Below, piece by piece: positions 31,207 to 39,939 of a stretch of DNA of 64,000 bases (position 1 is its first letter; each line of letters opens with the position of its first letter). The DNA lies in assembly GCF_024169245.1 (NCBI RefSeq), contig NZ_JALJWP010000001.1, positions 3,225,501 through 3,289,500 of the forward strand. Reading direction: 5' to 3'. Source of the DNA: Pseudomonas koreensis (GTDB lineage Bacteria; Pseudomonadota; Gammaproteobacteria; Pseudomonadales; Pseudomonadaceae). Under the pieces are notes generated by a model that did not search any database, was not told where the DNA came from, and worked only from the letters and a program-made list of their open reading frames with translations. The translations under genes were made by a program, and so were the position numbers.

Positions 31207-32745
31207 TCAGTGGCTGACGTTATCCACAGCGATGCATTCGCCGCTGACTTCGGCGTAGTGCGGCTGGCGTTTGGCGATGATCAGGTAAAGCATGCCGGCG
31301 ATGCCGGCACCGATCAGCCAGGAGAACGGCGAAACGCTGTGGAAACCTGGCACCAGCGCCAGGACGATGGCGATCAGCGCTGCAGGAATAAACGCCGCCA
31401 CCGCGCGGAAATTGATGCCGCGGCTGTAGTAATAAGCGCCATCGGGGTCTTCACTGTAGAGCTGCGGCACGTTGATCCGGCCTTTGCGAATCAGCCAGTA
31501 GTCGACCATGATCACCCCGTACAACGGACCGAGCAGGGCACCGAGGCCCGACAGGAAGTAAACGATCACCAGCGGGCTGTTGTAGAGGTTCCACGGCAGG
31601 ATCAACACGGCGATGGTCGCGCTGATCAGCCCGGCGCGGCGGAAGGTGAGGTACTTCGGCGCGAGGTTGCTGAGGACGAACGCCGGGGCGACGAAGTTGG
31701 CCATGATGTTCACCGCGACGGTGACGATCAGAAAAGCCAGGCAGCCGAGCACCAGAAAGAATGTGTTGGGGATCGAGGCGATGATTTCGGTCGGGCTTTC
31801 GATGATTCGCCCGTTGATCTGGAACTGGGCGCCACACAGCAGCACGGTAATCGCCGCGAAGACCAGAATGTTCACCGGCAAGCCCCAGAAATTTCCCACT
31901 TTGATGGTCTTGCGGCACGGCGAAGAGCGGGCGAAGTCGCAGAAATTAAGGATGAGCGTGCCGTAGATCGCCAGCCACAACGCGCCGCCAGCAAAAATGT
32001 TGCGCCACATCTCAGCACCGGTCAGCGGCTCGCGGATCGACCAGGCAATGGTTGCATTGGCCTGGAAGTACATCCACGCGGCGAGGGCGGCGACCGTCAG
32101 CAGAATCACCGGCCCGGCAAACGCCTCGTAACGGCGCACCATCTCCATGCCGTAGGCGAGGATCGCCAGTTGCACCAGCCAGATCGCCACAAAGCACACC
32201 CAGCCCAGGCTCGACAGGCCGAGAATCGAGTTGTGATCGTATTCGGCGAAGCCGGGATGCACGGCGGTGAGCAAGACGCGGAATACCACCGAGGCAAGAT
32301 AAGTCTGAATACCGAACCAGGCGATGGCGATAACTGCCCTGATTAATGCAGGAATTTGCGCACCATGGATGCCGAAACTGATCCGGCTGATCACCGGAAA
32401 CGGCACCCCGGTTTTCTGCCCCATGTAGCCGGACAGGTTCATGAAGAAGTACACCAGCGCCGCGCCGATCCCCAGCGACAGAAGAATCTGCCAGCCGCCC
32501 AGGCCCAACGCATACAGGCCGATGGCGAACGAGTAGTTGGCGATGTTGTGCACGTCATTCGTCCACAGGGCGAAGATGCTGTACTGACCCCAGCGCCGGC
32601 CCTCGGCTTTGGTCGGCGCCAGATCGCTGTTGTGCAAACGCGGGCTGAGGTGCAGAGGCTCGCTCAGTCCGTCGTGGGGCAACGGTTGATCAAGCGTGGA
32701 GGAGGGCAGATTCAGCGCAATGTTATTCGAAAGACTTGTACGCAT
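31207..32745 (-). CDS. NCS1 family nucleobase/hydantoin permease
   Basis: A 512-residue inner-membrane symporter of the NCS1 family, which imports purines, pyrimidines, allantoin or hydantoins with Na+ or H+. The hallmark N-terminal NDVHNIANYSFAIGL (after SIFALWT) is at about residues 60-75, and about twelve hydrophobic helices follow, for example WQILLSLGIGAALVYFFMNL and TVALAAWMYFQ-like segments. GVPFPVISRISFGIHGAQIP is the conserved helix 3 region. I take ATG 32745, which has AGGAG nine bases before it; the longer frame from 32787 lacks one. It is the first gene of an operon with the racemase-like gene. A palindromic operator candidate lies 150-180 bases upstream. Confidence 0.88.
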   Translation of the reverse strand: MRTSLSNNIALNLPSSTLDQPLPHDGLSEPLHLSPRLHNSDLAPTKAEGRRWGQYSIFALWTNDVHNIANYSFAIGLYALGLGGWQILLSLGIGAALVYFFMNLSGYMGQKTGVPFPVISRISFGIHGAQIPALIRAVIAIAWFGIQTYLASVVFRVLLTAVHPGFAEYDHNSILGLSSLGWVCFVAIWLVQLAILAYGMEMVRRYEAFAGPVILLTVAALAAWMYFQANATIAWSIREPLTGAEMWRNIFAGGALWLAIYGTLILNFCDFARSSPCRKTIKVGNFWGLPVNILVFAAITVLLCGAQFQINGRIIESPTEIIASIPNTFFLVLGCLAFLIVTVAVNIMANFVAPAFVLSNLAPKYLTFRRAGLISATIAVLILPWNLYNSPLVIVYFLSGLGALLGPLYGVIMVDYWLIRKGRINVPQLYSEDPDGAYYYSRGINFRAVAAFIPAALIAIVLALVPGFHSVSPFSWLIGAGIAGMLYLIIAKRQPHYAEVSGECIAVDNVSH

Positions 32746-32898
32746 TCCGGCAGGCTCCTGACGTTCACCGCCGCGATGACTGTGCATGAGCGCTCAGGCT
32801 CGACAAATCTTCGGCGCGGCGGTGAAACCATCACTAATTACGGGGCATCTGCAGCCTGTACGGGATAGGGCGCTTCAGGCTTGCGGATCGAAAGTGTG

Positions 32899-32928
32899 CA
32901 TGTTTTGCAGTTTTGTATACAAAACATG
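32899..32928. promoter_or_regulatory. Nested palindromic operator upstream of NCS1 permease gene
   Basis: GTTTTGTATACAAAAC (32910-32925) is a perfect 16-bp palindrome. A second inverted repeat, CATGTTTTG at 32899-32907 and CAAAACATG at 32920-32928, overlaps it. The TTGTATACAA core resembles operators of GntR-family repressors, so it probably controls the permease-racemase operon. Apart from this and the REP at 33209, 32746-33320 holds no gene. Confidence 0.5.
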
Positions 32929-33208
32929 TATGCGATAAAGCCAGATTTGTGCCAGATGCAGATCTAGCGGCACCGCGGCTCATTCCGAATAGTTATCGAT
33001 GGATCATAAGTCGCTGAAAAAACGGCGATATAAATTGATCGACTGGACAGGTATTTTTTCCGGGGAGGGATTTTGCAGAAAGGCAGGCAGATGGAACTCT
33101 GCTGAGGAATGTAACTTTTCAGGGCGTTAAAAACTGAAAGTGCACACATAAATGGCACCGATGGTGACATTTCTGTGTACACATTTTTTCGAATCGCATC
33201 AGATAACT

Positions 33209-33296
33209 GTAGGAGTGAGCCTGCTCGCGATAGCGGTGTGTCAGCCAATAAATTCTTCGACTGATATACCGCTATCGCGAGCAGGCTCACTCCTAC
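33209..33296. repeat. REP doublet (GAGCCTGCTCGCGA family)
   Basis: Arms GTAGGAGTGAGCCTGCTCGC and GCGAGCAGGCTCACTCCTAC, inverted, with about 48 bases between. It lies just downstream of the cysH stop. Confidence 0.9.
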
Positions 33297-33320
33297 AAGG
33301 GGACGTCATTCAGCAGGGGA

Positions 33321-34061
33321 TCAAGCCTTGCTCTTGCTGATGATATTCCCCGCATGCAACCCGCATTCTTTCTGCGTGGCTTCTTCCCACCACCAGCGGC
33401 CTTCGCGCTCGTGCTGGTTCGGCAGTACCGGACGGGTGCAGGGTTCGCAGCCGATGCTGATGAAGCCGCGCTCATGCAGGCTGTTGTAGGGCAGTTCGAG
33501 CATGCGGATGTAGCCCCAGATCTCTTCGCTGGTCATCTGCGCCAGGGGGTTGAACTTGTATAGAGTGCGTTCCGGCGTAGAGAAAGCTGTGTCGATTTCC
33601 AGCACTGCCACAGCGCTGCGAGTGCCCGGGCTCTGATCGCGGCGCTGGCCGGTGGCCCAGGCTTTGACGTCGGACAGCTTGCGGCGCAGCGGTTCGATCT
33701 TGCGGATGCCGCAGCACTCGCCATGGCCGTCCTTATAAAAACTGAACAGGCCTTTTTCCTTCACGAACGGTTCGAGTTTCGTGTAGTCCGGCGAGACGAT
33801 TTCGATGTCGATCCGGTAGTGCTCGCGCACTTGCTCGATGAAGCGGTAGGTCTCCGGGTGCAGGCGGCCGGTGTCGAGGCTGAACACTTTGACGTTCTTG
33901 TTCAGCTTCCACGCCATGTCCACCAACACCACGTCCTCGGCGCCGCTGAAAGATATCCACAAGTCATCGCCGAATTCGGCGAAGGCGAGCTTGAGGATGT
34001 CCTGGGCGGATTTGTTGGCATAGGTCGTGGCGAGTTCCACGACGTCGAACGTTGGGCTCAT
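33321..34061 (-). CDS. cysH: Adenylyl-sulfate (APS) reductase
   Basis: A 246-residue assimilatory sulfate-pathway enzyme that reduces APS to sulfite and AMP with thioredoxin. The P-loop-like [16 protein letters not shown] is at about 38-53. Two Cys pairs, ECCGIRK at about 115-121 and [10 protein letters not shown] at about 203-212, are the four [4Fe-4S] ligands that mark the APS type as opposed to the cluster-free PAPS type. The catalytic Cys near the C-terminus is in KECGLH. Length is normal for bacterial APS reductases. It is transcribed divergently from thrH, a conserved Pseudomonas neighbour. Confidence 0.94.
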   Translation of the reverse strand: MSPTFDVVELATTYANKSAQDILKLAFAEFGDDLWISFSGAEDVVLVDMAWKLNKNVKVFSLDTGRLHPETYRFIEQVREHYRIDIEIVSPDYTKLEPFVKEKGLFSFYKDGHGECCGIRKIEPLRRKLSDVKAWATGQRRDQSPGTRSAVAVLEIDTAFSTPERTLYKFNPLAQMTSEEIWGYIRMLELPYNSLHERGFISIGCEPCTRPVLPNQHEREGRWWWEEATQKECGLHAGNIISKSKA

Positions 34062-34225
34062 CAGGGCGGCTTCCTACAGGTCAGTGGCGCTCGGGCGCTC
34101 TATAGGGGGCCGATGGTAACAAAAAGCTGCCGCGCCCGGGGCGTCCTCTGCGTTGCGCGCCTCATGTTCAAAGGCTAGAGTTCGGCCTCGCTCGACCCAA
34201 TAATCACTACAAACGGGAGTGTCCT

Positions 34226-34843
34226 GTGGAAATTGCTTGCCTGGATCTTGAAGGGGTACTGGTACCGGAAATCTGGATCGCCTTCGCCGAACAAACCGGA
34301 ATCGACGCCCTCAAGGCCACCACCCGGGACATTCCCGATTACGACGTATTGATGAAGCAGCGTCTGCGCATCCTCGATGAACACGGCCTCAAGCTCTCGG
34401 ACATTCAGGAAGTGATCGCCACGCTGAAACCGCTGGACGGCGCGGTGGAGTTCGTCAACTGGCTGCGCGAGCGCTTTCAGGTGGTGATTCTCTCGGACAC
34501 TTTTTATGAATTCTCGCAGCCGCTGATGCGCCAGCTGGGCTTCCCGACTCTGCTTTGCCATCGGTTGATCACTGACGAAAGCGGGCGGGTGACCAGCTAT
34601 CAGTTGCGTCAGAAAGATCCCAAGCGTCAGTCGGTGCTGGCGTTCAAGAGCCTGTATTACCGGGTGATCGCGGCGGGCGATTCGTACAACGACACGACGA
34701 TGCTCGGTGAGGCAGATGCAGGGATTCTGTTTCATGCGCCGGACAACGTGATTCGCGAGTTTCCGCAGTTCCCGGCGGTGCATACGTTTGAAGAGCTGAA
34801 GCAGGAATTTCTCAAGGCCTCTAATAGAGAGTTAAGTTTGTAG
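34226..34843 (+). CDS. thrH: ThrH phosphoserine phosphatase / homoserine phosphotransferase
   Basis: A 205-residue HAD-superfamily enzyme. ThrH of Pseudomonas dephosphorylates phosphoserine and can transfer the phosphate to homoserine, linking serine and threonine synthesis. The motif I region is CLDLEGVLVPE (residues 5-15) with the nucleophile Asp7; the later signals are VILSDTFYEFSQP and AAGDSYNDTTMLGEAD, the acidic loop that binds Mg2+. The gene starts with GTG at 34226, preceded by GGGAG. It is divergent from cysH and convergent with pabB, a REP element lying between. Confidence 0.93.
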   Translation: MEIACLDLEGVLVPEIWIAFAEQTGIDALKATTRDIPDYDVLMKQRLRILDEHGLKLSDIQEVIATLKPLDGAVEFVNWLRERFQVVILSDTFYEFSQPLMRQLGFPTLLCHRLITDESGRVTSYQLRQKDPKRQSVLAFKSLYYRVIAAGDSYNDTTMLGEADAGILFHAPDNVIREFPQFPAVHTFEELKQEFLKASNRELSL

Positions 34844-34860
34844 TCGTCTGGAAGGACGTC

Positions 34861-34884
34861 TTCGCGAGCAGGCTCGCTCCCACA
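34861..34884. repeat. Single REP element
   Basis: One copy, TTCGCGAGCAGGCTCGCTCC plus CACA, without a partner. It lies between the convergent thrH and pabB. Confidence 0.8.
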
Positions 34885-34897
34885 CGATGATCATTCC

Positions 34898-36241
34898 TCA
34901 GAGGTTTTGCAGGGTTTCCAAGAGGATTCTGACTTTGGTCATCGATTCCTGATACTCCGCCTGCCAGTCGGAATCGGCGACGATCCCGCCGCCGCCCCAA
35001 CAGCATACCTGGCCATCCTTGACCAACAGACTGCGAATGGCGATGGAGCTGTCCATCTCACCGCGCACGTCCAGGTACAGCAACGATCCGCAATACAAAC
35101 CGCGCCGGGTCGGCTCCAGCTCGTCGATGATCTGCATCGCCCGAATCTTCGGTGCGCCGGTGATCGACCCGCCGGGGAAGCTGCCGGCGATCAGATCCAG
35201 CGCATCACGCTCTGCCGCCAATTCACCGGTCACGCTGCTGACCAGATGATGCACATTCGGATAGCTCTCCAGACTGAACAGCTCCGGCACGCGCACCGAG
35301 CCGATGCGGCAGGTGCGCCCGAGATCGTTGCGCAGCAGGTCGACGATCATCAGGTTTTCCGCGCGATCCTTGGGGCTGGCCAACAGTTCGGTGGCGTTGG
35401 CGGCGTCTTCGGCTGGGGTCAGGCCGCGGGGGCGGGTGCCTTTGATCGGACGGGTTTCGACCTGGCGCTGGCTGACTCTGACGAAGCGTTCCGGCGACAG
35501 GCTAAGCACCGCGCCACCGTCGGGCAGGCTCTGGAAACCGGAGAACGGTGTCGGGCAGGCTAGGCGCAATGCGCAATAAGCCAGCCATGGGTCGCCCTGA
35601 CATTCAGCGCGGAAGCGTTGCGCGAAGTTGACCTGATAGCAATCGCCGGCCTGGATGTAATTCTGAATGCGCTCGAAGGCCTGGCGGTAATCGTCAGCCG
35701 AGAGATCAGCGGCCATCGGCGCATTCAGTTTGAAGGGCGCCAGCGCGTCAACTTGAGGCTGAGTGAACAGCGCGACCAGTCGCTGCCGTTCACTGTCAGC
35801 AAGCGATGGATGAAAGACCAATTGGCTGGTTTGCGCCTGGTGATCGCTAATCAATGCCCAGTCATAAAGACCAAAACGCGCATCGGGCAGTTGCAGGTCA
35901 TCCAGCGCCTGACTCGGCAGGTTCTCCAGATGCCGGCCGAAGTCGTAGCTCAGGTAACCGATCAGTCCGCCGGCGAACGGCAATTCGTACCCGGCAGGCA
36001 ATTGTGCTTCGCCCAAGCGGCTGAGGTTGTCGCGCATGCGCTGGAGGAAATGCGCACCGCTTTCGTCCGGCAGTACCGCCAGTTGTTCCAGCGGCCAGGC
36101 GCTGAGCAGGTCATAACGGCCGCGTTCGGCGCTCGGCCGGCCGCTGTCGAGCAGCACGGCGCCGGGAGCGTGGCGGATGGCCGCGAAATAGTCGGCGGGA
36201 TTGGCGCGGTAGGGCAGCGGGTGTACGGAACAGGTCAACAT
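34898..36241 (-). CDS. pabB: Aminodeoxychorismate synthase component I
   Basis: A 447-residue chorismate-utilising enzyme that makes 4-amino-4-deoxychorismate for folate. The PIKGTRPRG motif is decisive, because PabB carries Lys where TrpE carries Ala (PIAGT). Other blocks are YQVNFAQRF, ENLMIVDLLRNDLGR and GSITGAPKIRAMQIIDELEP. The C-terminal YCGSLLYLDVRGEMDSSIAI also fits. The start is ATG 36241 (MLTCSVHPLPYR); the open frame further upstream to 36394 passes into the neighbouring repeat and is not supported. A glutaminase partner (PabA) is not in the window. Confidence 0.93.
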   Translation of the reverse strand: MLTCSVHPLPYRANPADYFAAIRHAPGAVLLDSGRPSAERGRYDLLSAWPLEQLAVLPDESGAHFLQRMRDNLSRLGEAQLPAGYELPFAGGLIGYLSYDFGRHLENLPSQALDDLQLPDARFGLYDWALISDHQAQTSQLVFHPSLADSERQRLVALFTQPQVDALAPFKLNAPMAADLSADDYRQAFERIQNYIQAGDCYQVNFAQRFRAECQGDPWLAYCALRLACPTPFSGFQSLPDGGAVLSLSPERFVRVSQRQVETRPIKGTRPRGLTPAEDAANATELLASPKDRAENLMIVDLLRNDLGRTCRIGSVRVPELFSLESYPNVHHLVSSVTGELAAERDALDLIAGSFPGGSITGAPKIRAMQIIDELEPTRRGLYCGSLLYLDVRGEMDSSIAIRSLLVKDGQVCCWGGGGIVADSDWQAEYQESMTKVRILLETLQNL

Positions 36242-36359
36242 GGGCGGGGCAGATCGGCCGTTGAGGCGGGGTGGGGATTGTAGTCCTCTGCGGGAATTGC
36301 TCCTAGAGGGGATGTCGGCGATTGGCAGATGGGCGGCAGAGTTGAAGCTCGGGTTCTTT

Positions 36360-36463
36360 GATCGTTCCCACGCTCCGCGTGGTAACGCCGCCATGGACGC
36401 TCTGCGTCCACTGTGACGCGGAGCGTCACGGGCTGCATTCCCACGCAGAGCGTGGGAACGATC
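36360..36463. repeat. GATCGTTCCCACGCT-type palindromic repeat
   Basis: About 104 bases with outer inverted arms GATCGTTCCCACGCT and AGCGTGGGAACGATC. Inner GGACGCTCTGCGTCC and GTGACGCGGAGCGTCAC hairpins can be read. This is the only copy of this family in the window, between pabB and the RimK-like ligase gene. Confidence 0.85.
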
Positions 36464-36474
36464 AATGTGGAGGA

Positions 36475-37461
36475 TCAGCCCTCAACGGCTGGAATATGCC
36501 CAAACATTTCCTGAGTAAACGCCACCCGTTCTTCAACGGACTCCGTCACGCCACGCGCCTTCAACTCTTCCAGGCGCGCTTCAACCGCGTGGGTACGCAA
36601 GGTCAGCCCGCAATCGTTGGCGATCTGAATATTCAGCCCTGGCCGCGCATTCAGTTCAAGAATCAGCGGACCTTTCTCCTGATCGAGCACCATGTCCACA
36701 CCGATATAACCCAGCCCGCACAGCTCGTAGCAACCGGCGGCGAGTTTCATGAAACCGTCCCAGTAGGGCAGTTGCACGCCGTCCACCGCGTTGGTGGTGT
36801 CGGGGTGTTTGGTGATGATGTTGTTCAGCCAGGTGCCACGCAGCGTAAGGCCGGTGGCCAGATCCACACCAACGCCAATGGCGCCCTGGTGCAGGTTGGC
36901 CTTGCCGCCGGACTGGCGGGTCGGCAAACGAAGCATCGCCATCACCGGGTAACCCATCAGCACGATGATGCGGATGTCCGGCACGCCTTCGTAGCTGATG
37001 CTTTTGAAGATCTGGTCCGGGGTCACGCGGTATTCGATCAGCGCGCGGTCGCGGTGGCCGCCCAGCGAGTACAGGCCGGTGAGGATGCTCGAGATGTGAT
37101 GTTCGAGCTCTTCGTGGGCGAGGATCTTGCCCGACACGGTGCGATAACGGCCCTCGAAGCGGTCGGCGATGACGATGATGCCGTCGCCGCCGGCGCCCTG
37201 GGCCGGTTTGATCACGAAGTCGCTGCGCCCGCCGATGATCTCGTCGAGCTTGTCGATTTCCTTCTCGGTGGAGATCACTCCGTACAGCTCCGGCACATGG
37301 ATGCCGGCGGCAATGGCGCGTTCCTTGGTGAGGATCTTGTCATCGACGATCGGGTACAGGCTGCGCTTGTTGTACTTGAGCACGTAGTCCGCGTTTCGGC
37401 GGTTGATGCCCATGATGCCGCGCGCCTCGAGGGCCTTCCAGGTCTTCCAGAAACCGAACAT
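36475..37461 (-). CDS. RimK-like ATP-grasp ligase (alpha-L-glutamate ligase-related)
   Basis: A 328-residue ATP-grasp enzyme of the alpha-L-glutamate ligase-like family related to RimK. ATP-binding features are DFVIKPAQGAGGDGIIVI at about 100-117, the RTVSGKI region and the metal-binding LILELNARPGLNIQ near the C-terminus. It should form an amide bond with ATP; the substrate is unknown. Its ATG overlaps the stop of the 7TM gene by one base, and it is the last gene of a three-gene operon with the 7TM and protease genes. This composition is conserved in Pseudomonas. Confidence 0.87.
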   Translation of the reverse strand: MFGFWKTWKALEARGIMGINRRNADYVLKYNKRSLYPIVDDKILTKERAIAAGIHVPELYGVISTEKEIDKLDEIIGGRSDFVIKPAQGAGGDGIIVIADRFEGRYRTVSGKILAHEELEHHISSILTGLYSLGGHRDRALIEYRVTPDQIFKSISYEGVPDIRIIVLMGYPVMAMLRLPTRQSGGKANLHQGAIGVGVDLATGLTLRGTWLNNIITKHPDTTNAVDGVQLPYWDGFMKLAAGCYELCGLGYIGVDMVLDQEKGPLILELNARPGLNIQIANDCGLTLRTHAVEARLEELKARGVTESVEERVAFTQEMFGHIPAVEG

Positions 37462-38996
37462 CAGGCGTCAGCCTTCTTCAGGAAGGCCTTGAAACGCACC
37501 AGTTCGGTCAGGCGGTAGCCGCGATAGCGACCCATCGCCAGCATGAAGCCGACCAGAATCAGCAGGATCGCCGGGAAGGTGAAGACGAAGTACACCAGCT
37601 CCGGCACGGTCATGATCAGGTGCGCCAGGGAGGCGGCGAACAGCGTACCGATGGCGACTTTCAGCGCGTGGTTGGCGCCGCGTTCTTCCCAGGTGATCGA
37701 CAGACGCTCGATGGTCATGGTCAGAATCACCATCGGGAACAGCGCCACCGACAAGCCACGCTCAAGCCCCAACTTGTGGCTGAACAGACTGATCGCCGCT
37801 ATCAGCACCACGACAAACGTCAGTACCACTGACAGGCGCGGCAGCATTTGCAGTTTCAGATGCTCAAGATAAGAGCGCAATGACAGGCCCAGCGCGGTAA
37901 TCACCGTGAACAGCAGAATGCCGAAGCCCAGTTGCGTTTCGCGGAAGGCCAGGGCGATCAGCACCGGGGTGAACGTGCCCAGGGTCTGCAGGCCGATCAG
38001 GTTGCGCAGGATCAGGATCACCAGCACGCCGATCGGGATCATCACCATGATCATGAAGGTCTGCTGGGTCTGCAGCGGCAGGCCGTACAGCGAGTAATCG
38101 AGGAAGTTGGCGTCAGTGTTTTCGTCGGTCAGCTTGGCCAGACGAATCGCGTTCATCTCGCTGTTGTTCAGGCTGAAGGTCACGTTGGCTTTCTTGCCGC
38201 CGTCGACGGTGATCAGGTTTTCGTCGCCGGTCCACCACAGCAGGCGGTCGGTTGGCAGGCCTTGCTCACCGGTCTCCGGATTGAAGTACAGCCAGTCGTT
38301 ACCGTTGAAGCTGCGCAGCCACAGCTCGGGTGTCTGTGGCTGATCGGCAACGAGGCGGATGGTGTGGACTTTTTCTACCGGAACGTGGGCAATCGACAGC
38401 AGCAATTCAACAATTTTGGCTTTGTGCGAGGTCGACGGATCGCCGGCCAGCAGCAACTTCACATTGTCGTCGTTGACGTTGTTGACGCGCTTGATCGCCT
38501 CGCCAATAAAGGTTTCGACGTCGGCCGAATGTTGGCGGATCGGCGCGAGCAGGGCTTCGGCGGCGATCTTTTCCGGGCCTTCGATGACCATGCTGTCACG
38601 GAAGGTCGGGCCTTTGACCTTGGATTTTTCCGCGGTGTACCGCTTGGTCAGCACCAGACGGTAATACAAGGTCTGGTTGCCCTTGGCGCGACGGGCCGAC
38701 CAGGTCACCTTGCGGTTGCCGTCGACGCGGTTGACCGCGACGCCGTAGTTATTGGAGATGAAGCTTTCGTTGAGACTGACGTAGTCGCGGCTCAACGGCG
38801 GCACGAACATCTGGATCTTCACCGGATCCTTGGTGCTGGCGACGAATTCGACCTTGGCGTCGATGTTCCACAGGTCGTCGGTGGCGTCTTCGGTCACCGG
38901 GATGCCGAGCACGAAAATCTGATAGGCCGTAACCGAAACGCCCAGCAGCACCAGCACGGCGATCAGGATTTTCAGGTGGAAGGTTAGAGAACGCAT
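37461..38996 (-). CDS. Inactive transglutaminase fused to seven-TM domain
   Basis: A 511-residue inner-membrane protein. An N-terminal anchor (HLKILIAVLVLLGVSVTAYQI) leads into a periplasmic domain to about 310 that has a transglutaminase-like fold but lacks the catalytic Cys in its expected place (SIAHVPVEKVHTIRL). About seven hydrophobic helices follow (MIMVMIPIGVLVILILRNLI, FGILLFTVITALGLSL, LSVVLTFVVVLIAAISLF and others). It fits the family named inactive transglutaminase with 7TM. It is the middle gene of the operon, six bases from the protease gene and overlapping the ligase start by one. It may present a periplasmic ligand to the cytoplasmic ligase; that is inference. Confidence 0.87.
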   Translation of the reverse strand: MRSLTFHLKILIAVLVLLGVSVTAYQIFVLGIPVTEDATDDLWNIDAKVEFVASTKDPVKIQMFVPPLSRDYVSLNESFISNNYGVAVNRVDGNRKVTWSARRAKGNQTLYYRLVLTKRYTAEKSKVKGPTFRDSMVIEGPEKIAAEALLAPIRQHSADVETFIGEAIKRVNNVNDDNVKLLLAGDPSTSHKAKIVELLLSIAHVPVEKVHTIRLVADQPQTPELWLRSFNGNDWLYFNPETGEQGLPTDRLLWWTGDENLITVDGGKKANVTFSLNNSEMNAIRLAKLTDENTDANFLDYSLYGLPLQTQQTFMIMVMIPIGVLVILILRNLIGLQTLGTFTPVLIALAFRETQLGFGILLFTVITALGLSLRSYLEHLKLQMLPRLSVVLTFVVVLIAAISLFSHKLGLERGLSVALFPMVILTMTIERLSITWEERGANHALKVAIGTLFAASLAHLIMTVPELVYFVFTFPAILLILVGFMLAMGRYRGYRLTELVRFKAFLKKADA

Positions 38997-39001
38997 GGAA
39001 A

Positions 39002-39538
39002 TTACTCGGCGGTATGAGCGGCGATGGTGCAGGCAGGTTTGCCGGCAGCGTATTTAAGACTGGGGTCGACCAGCGCGTCGAAGCGTTTCAGCGCCTCGGA
39101 GCCGATCAAAAGCGGGTATTGGAACGCACTTCGGTCGGTGAGGTTCACTTCGATGCTGCGTAATGCCGAACCCATGCAGATATCCAGCTCGATCACCGGA
39201 CGGGCGGTGTACTGCTTGCCTTCTTCCGGGTCGTAGTCGCCGGCGCGGCGCTTGATCTTGCTGACCCGCGCGAGCGGCCGTTCGATCGGGTGCGAATGCG
39301 CGGCGTCGATCGCCAGGTAGAAACGTACCCAGGATTCACCGTTGCGTTTGAAGCGTTTGATGTCGCGGGCGCTCAGCGAGGCGGTTTTCGCCCCGGTATC
39401 GAGTTTGGCCGCAACTTCGAGATTGATGCCGTCAAGCGAAGCGTATTCGTTGAGGCCGTACACGGTTTTTTCCCCCGCGGCGGCGAGGCCGGGCAGGCAA
39501 AACAGAGCAAAAAAGGTGGGGAAAGGCTTGAGTCTCAT
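39002..39538 (-). CDS. Exported retropepsin-like (ATP-dependent zinc protease family) protein
   Basis: A 178-residue protein with a signal peptide (MRLKPFPTFFALFCLPGLAA) and a retropepsin-like fold. The active-site triplet Asp47-Thr48-Gly49 lies in AAKLDTGAKTASLSA. The family is usually annotated as putative ATP-dependent zinc protease or RimK-associated; the name is misleading because the visible motif is that of an aspartic protease. KKR/RRAGDYDPEEGKQYTARPVIE and YPLLIGSEAL are family features. ATG 39538 gives the signal peptide; the upstream extension is rejected. It heads the operon with the 7TM and RimK-like genes, separated from the former by five bases. Confidence 0.85.
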   Translation of the reverse strand: MRLKPFPTFFALFCLPGLAAAGEKTVYGLNEYASLDGINLEVAAKLDTGAKTASLSARDIKRFKRNGESWVRFYLAIDAAHSHPIERPLARVSKIKRRAGDYDPEEGKQYTARPVIELDICMGSALRSIEVNLTDRSAFQYPLLIGSEALKRFDALVDPSLKYAAGKPACTIAAHTAE

Positions 39539-39728
39539 AAATCCTGGTGCGCAGCGTTCCGTTATCGGTTCAGGTGCCCGCACAACCGTGCGCAAGCCCC
39601 TGCGTGTGCCTGGCAGCTTTTTATGGCAAGCCGTACAAAGACCCGCAAATGCGGGCGGCATTCTAGCACGGTGGTTTTATGGCGCCAGCGCTCGCGCCGA
39701 CCCATAAGCTGCAAGGGATGCCACCCTT

Positions 39729-39818
39729 GTGGGAGCGAGCCCGCTCGCGAAAGCGCTGGTGTCATTCAATGCAGAAACCGACTGATATGCCGCCTTCGCG
39801 AGCAGGCTCGCTCCCCCA
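39729..39818. repeat. REP doublet (GAGCCCGCTCGCGA variant)
   Basis: Left arm GTGGGAGCGAGCCCGCTCGC, right arm GCGAGCAGGCTCGCTCCCCC, inverted. Region 39539-39939 otherwise contains only the prp operator sites. Confidence 0.85.
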
Positions 39819-39853
39819 GTAATAAATGATCGATTGGCTGAGGTTATTAGACG

Positions 39854-39938
39854 ATTGTCGACAATACCTATTTATCCTTTGACTGATGCGGCCTTATTAG
39901 CTAGTTTTTGCCGCATTGGATTTGAAGGTGTCGACAAT
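39854..39938 (+). promoter_or_regulatory. PrpR-type operator pair upstream of prp cluster
   Basis: ATTGTCGACAAT (39854-39865) is a perfect 12-bp palindrome, and TGTCGACAAT recurs at 39929-39938 just before the prpR start. The TTGTCGACAA core resembles operators of FCD-type GntR regulators. A TTGACT at 39879 could serve as a -35. Autoregulation by PrpR with induction by 2-methylcitrate is inferred from the family. Confidence 0.55.
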
Positions 39939-39939
39939 C

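Noticed and set aside
31165..32346. Plus-strand 393-residue frame opposite the NCS1 permease gene
   Set aside because: Extreme polar composition with many Asp, His, Arg and Gln, the mirror of a hydrophobic membrane protein.
32964..33290. Minus-strand 108-residue frame downstream of cysH
   Set aside because: Its N-terminal residues (LLAIAVYQS, SRAGSLLQ) come from the REP element, and no ribosome site or conserved domain is seen.
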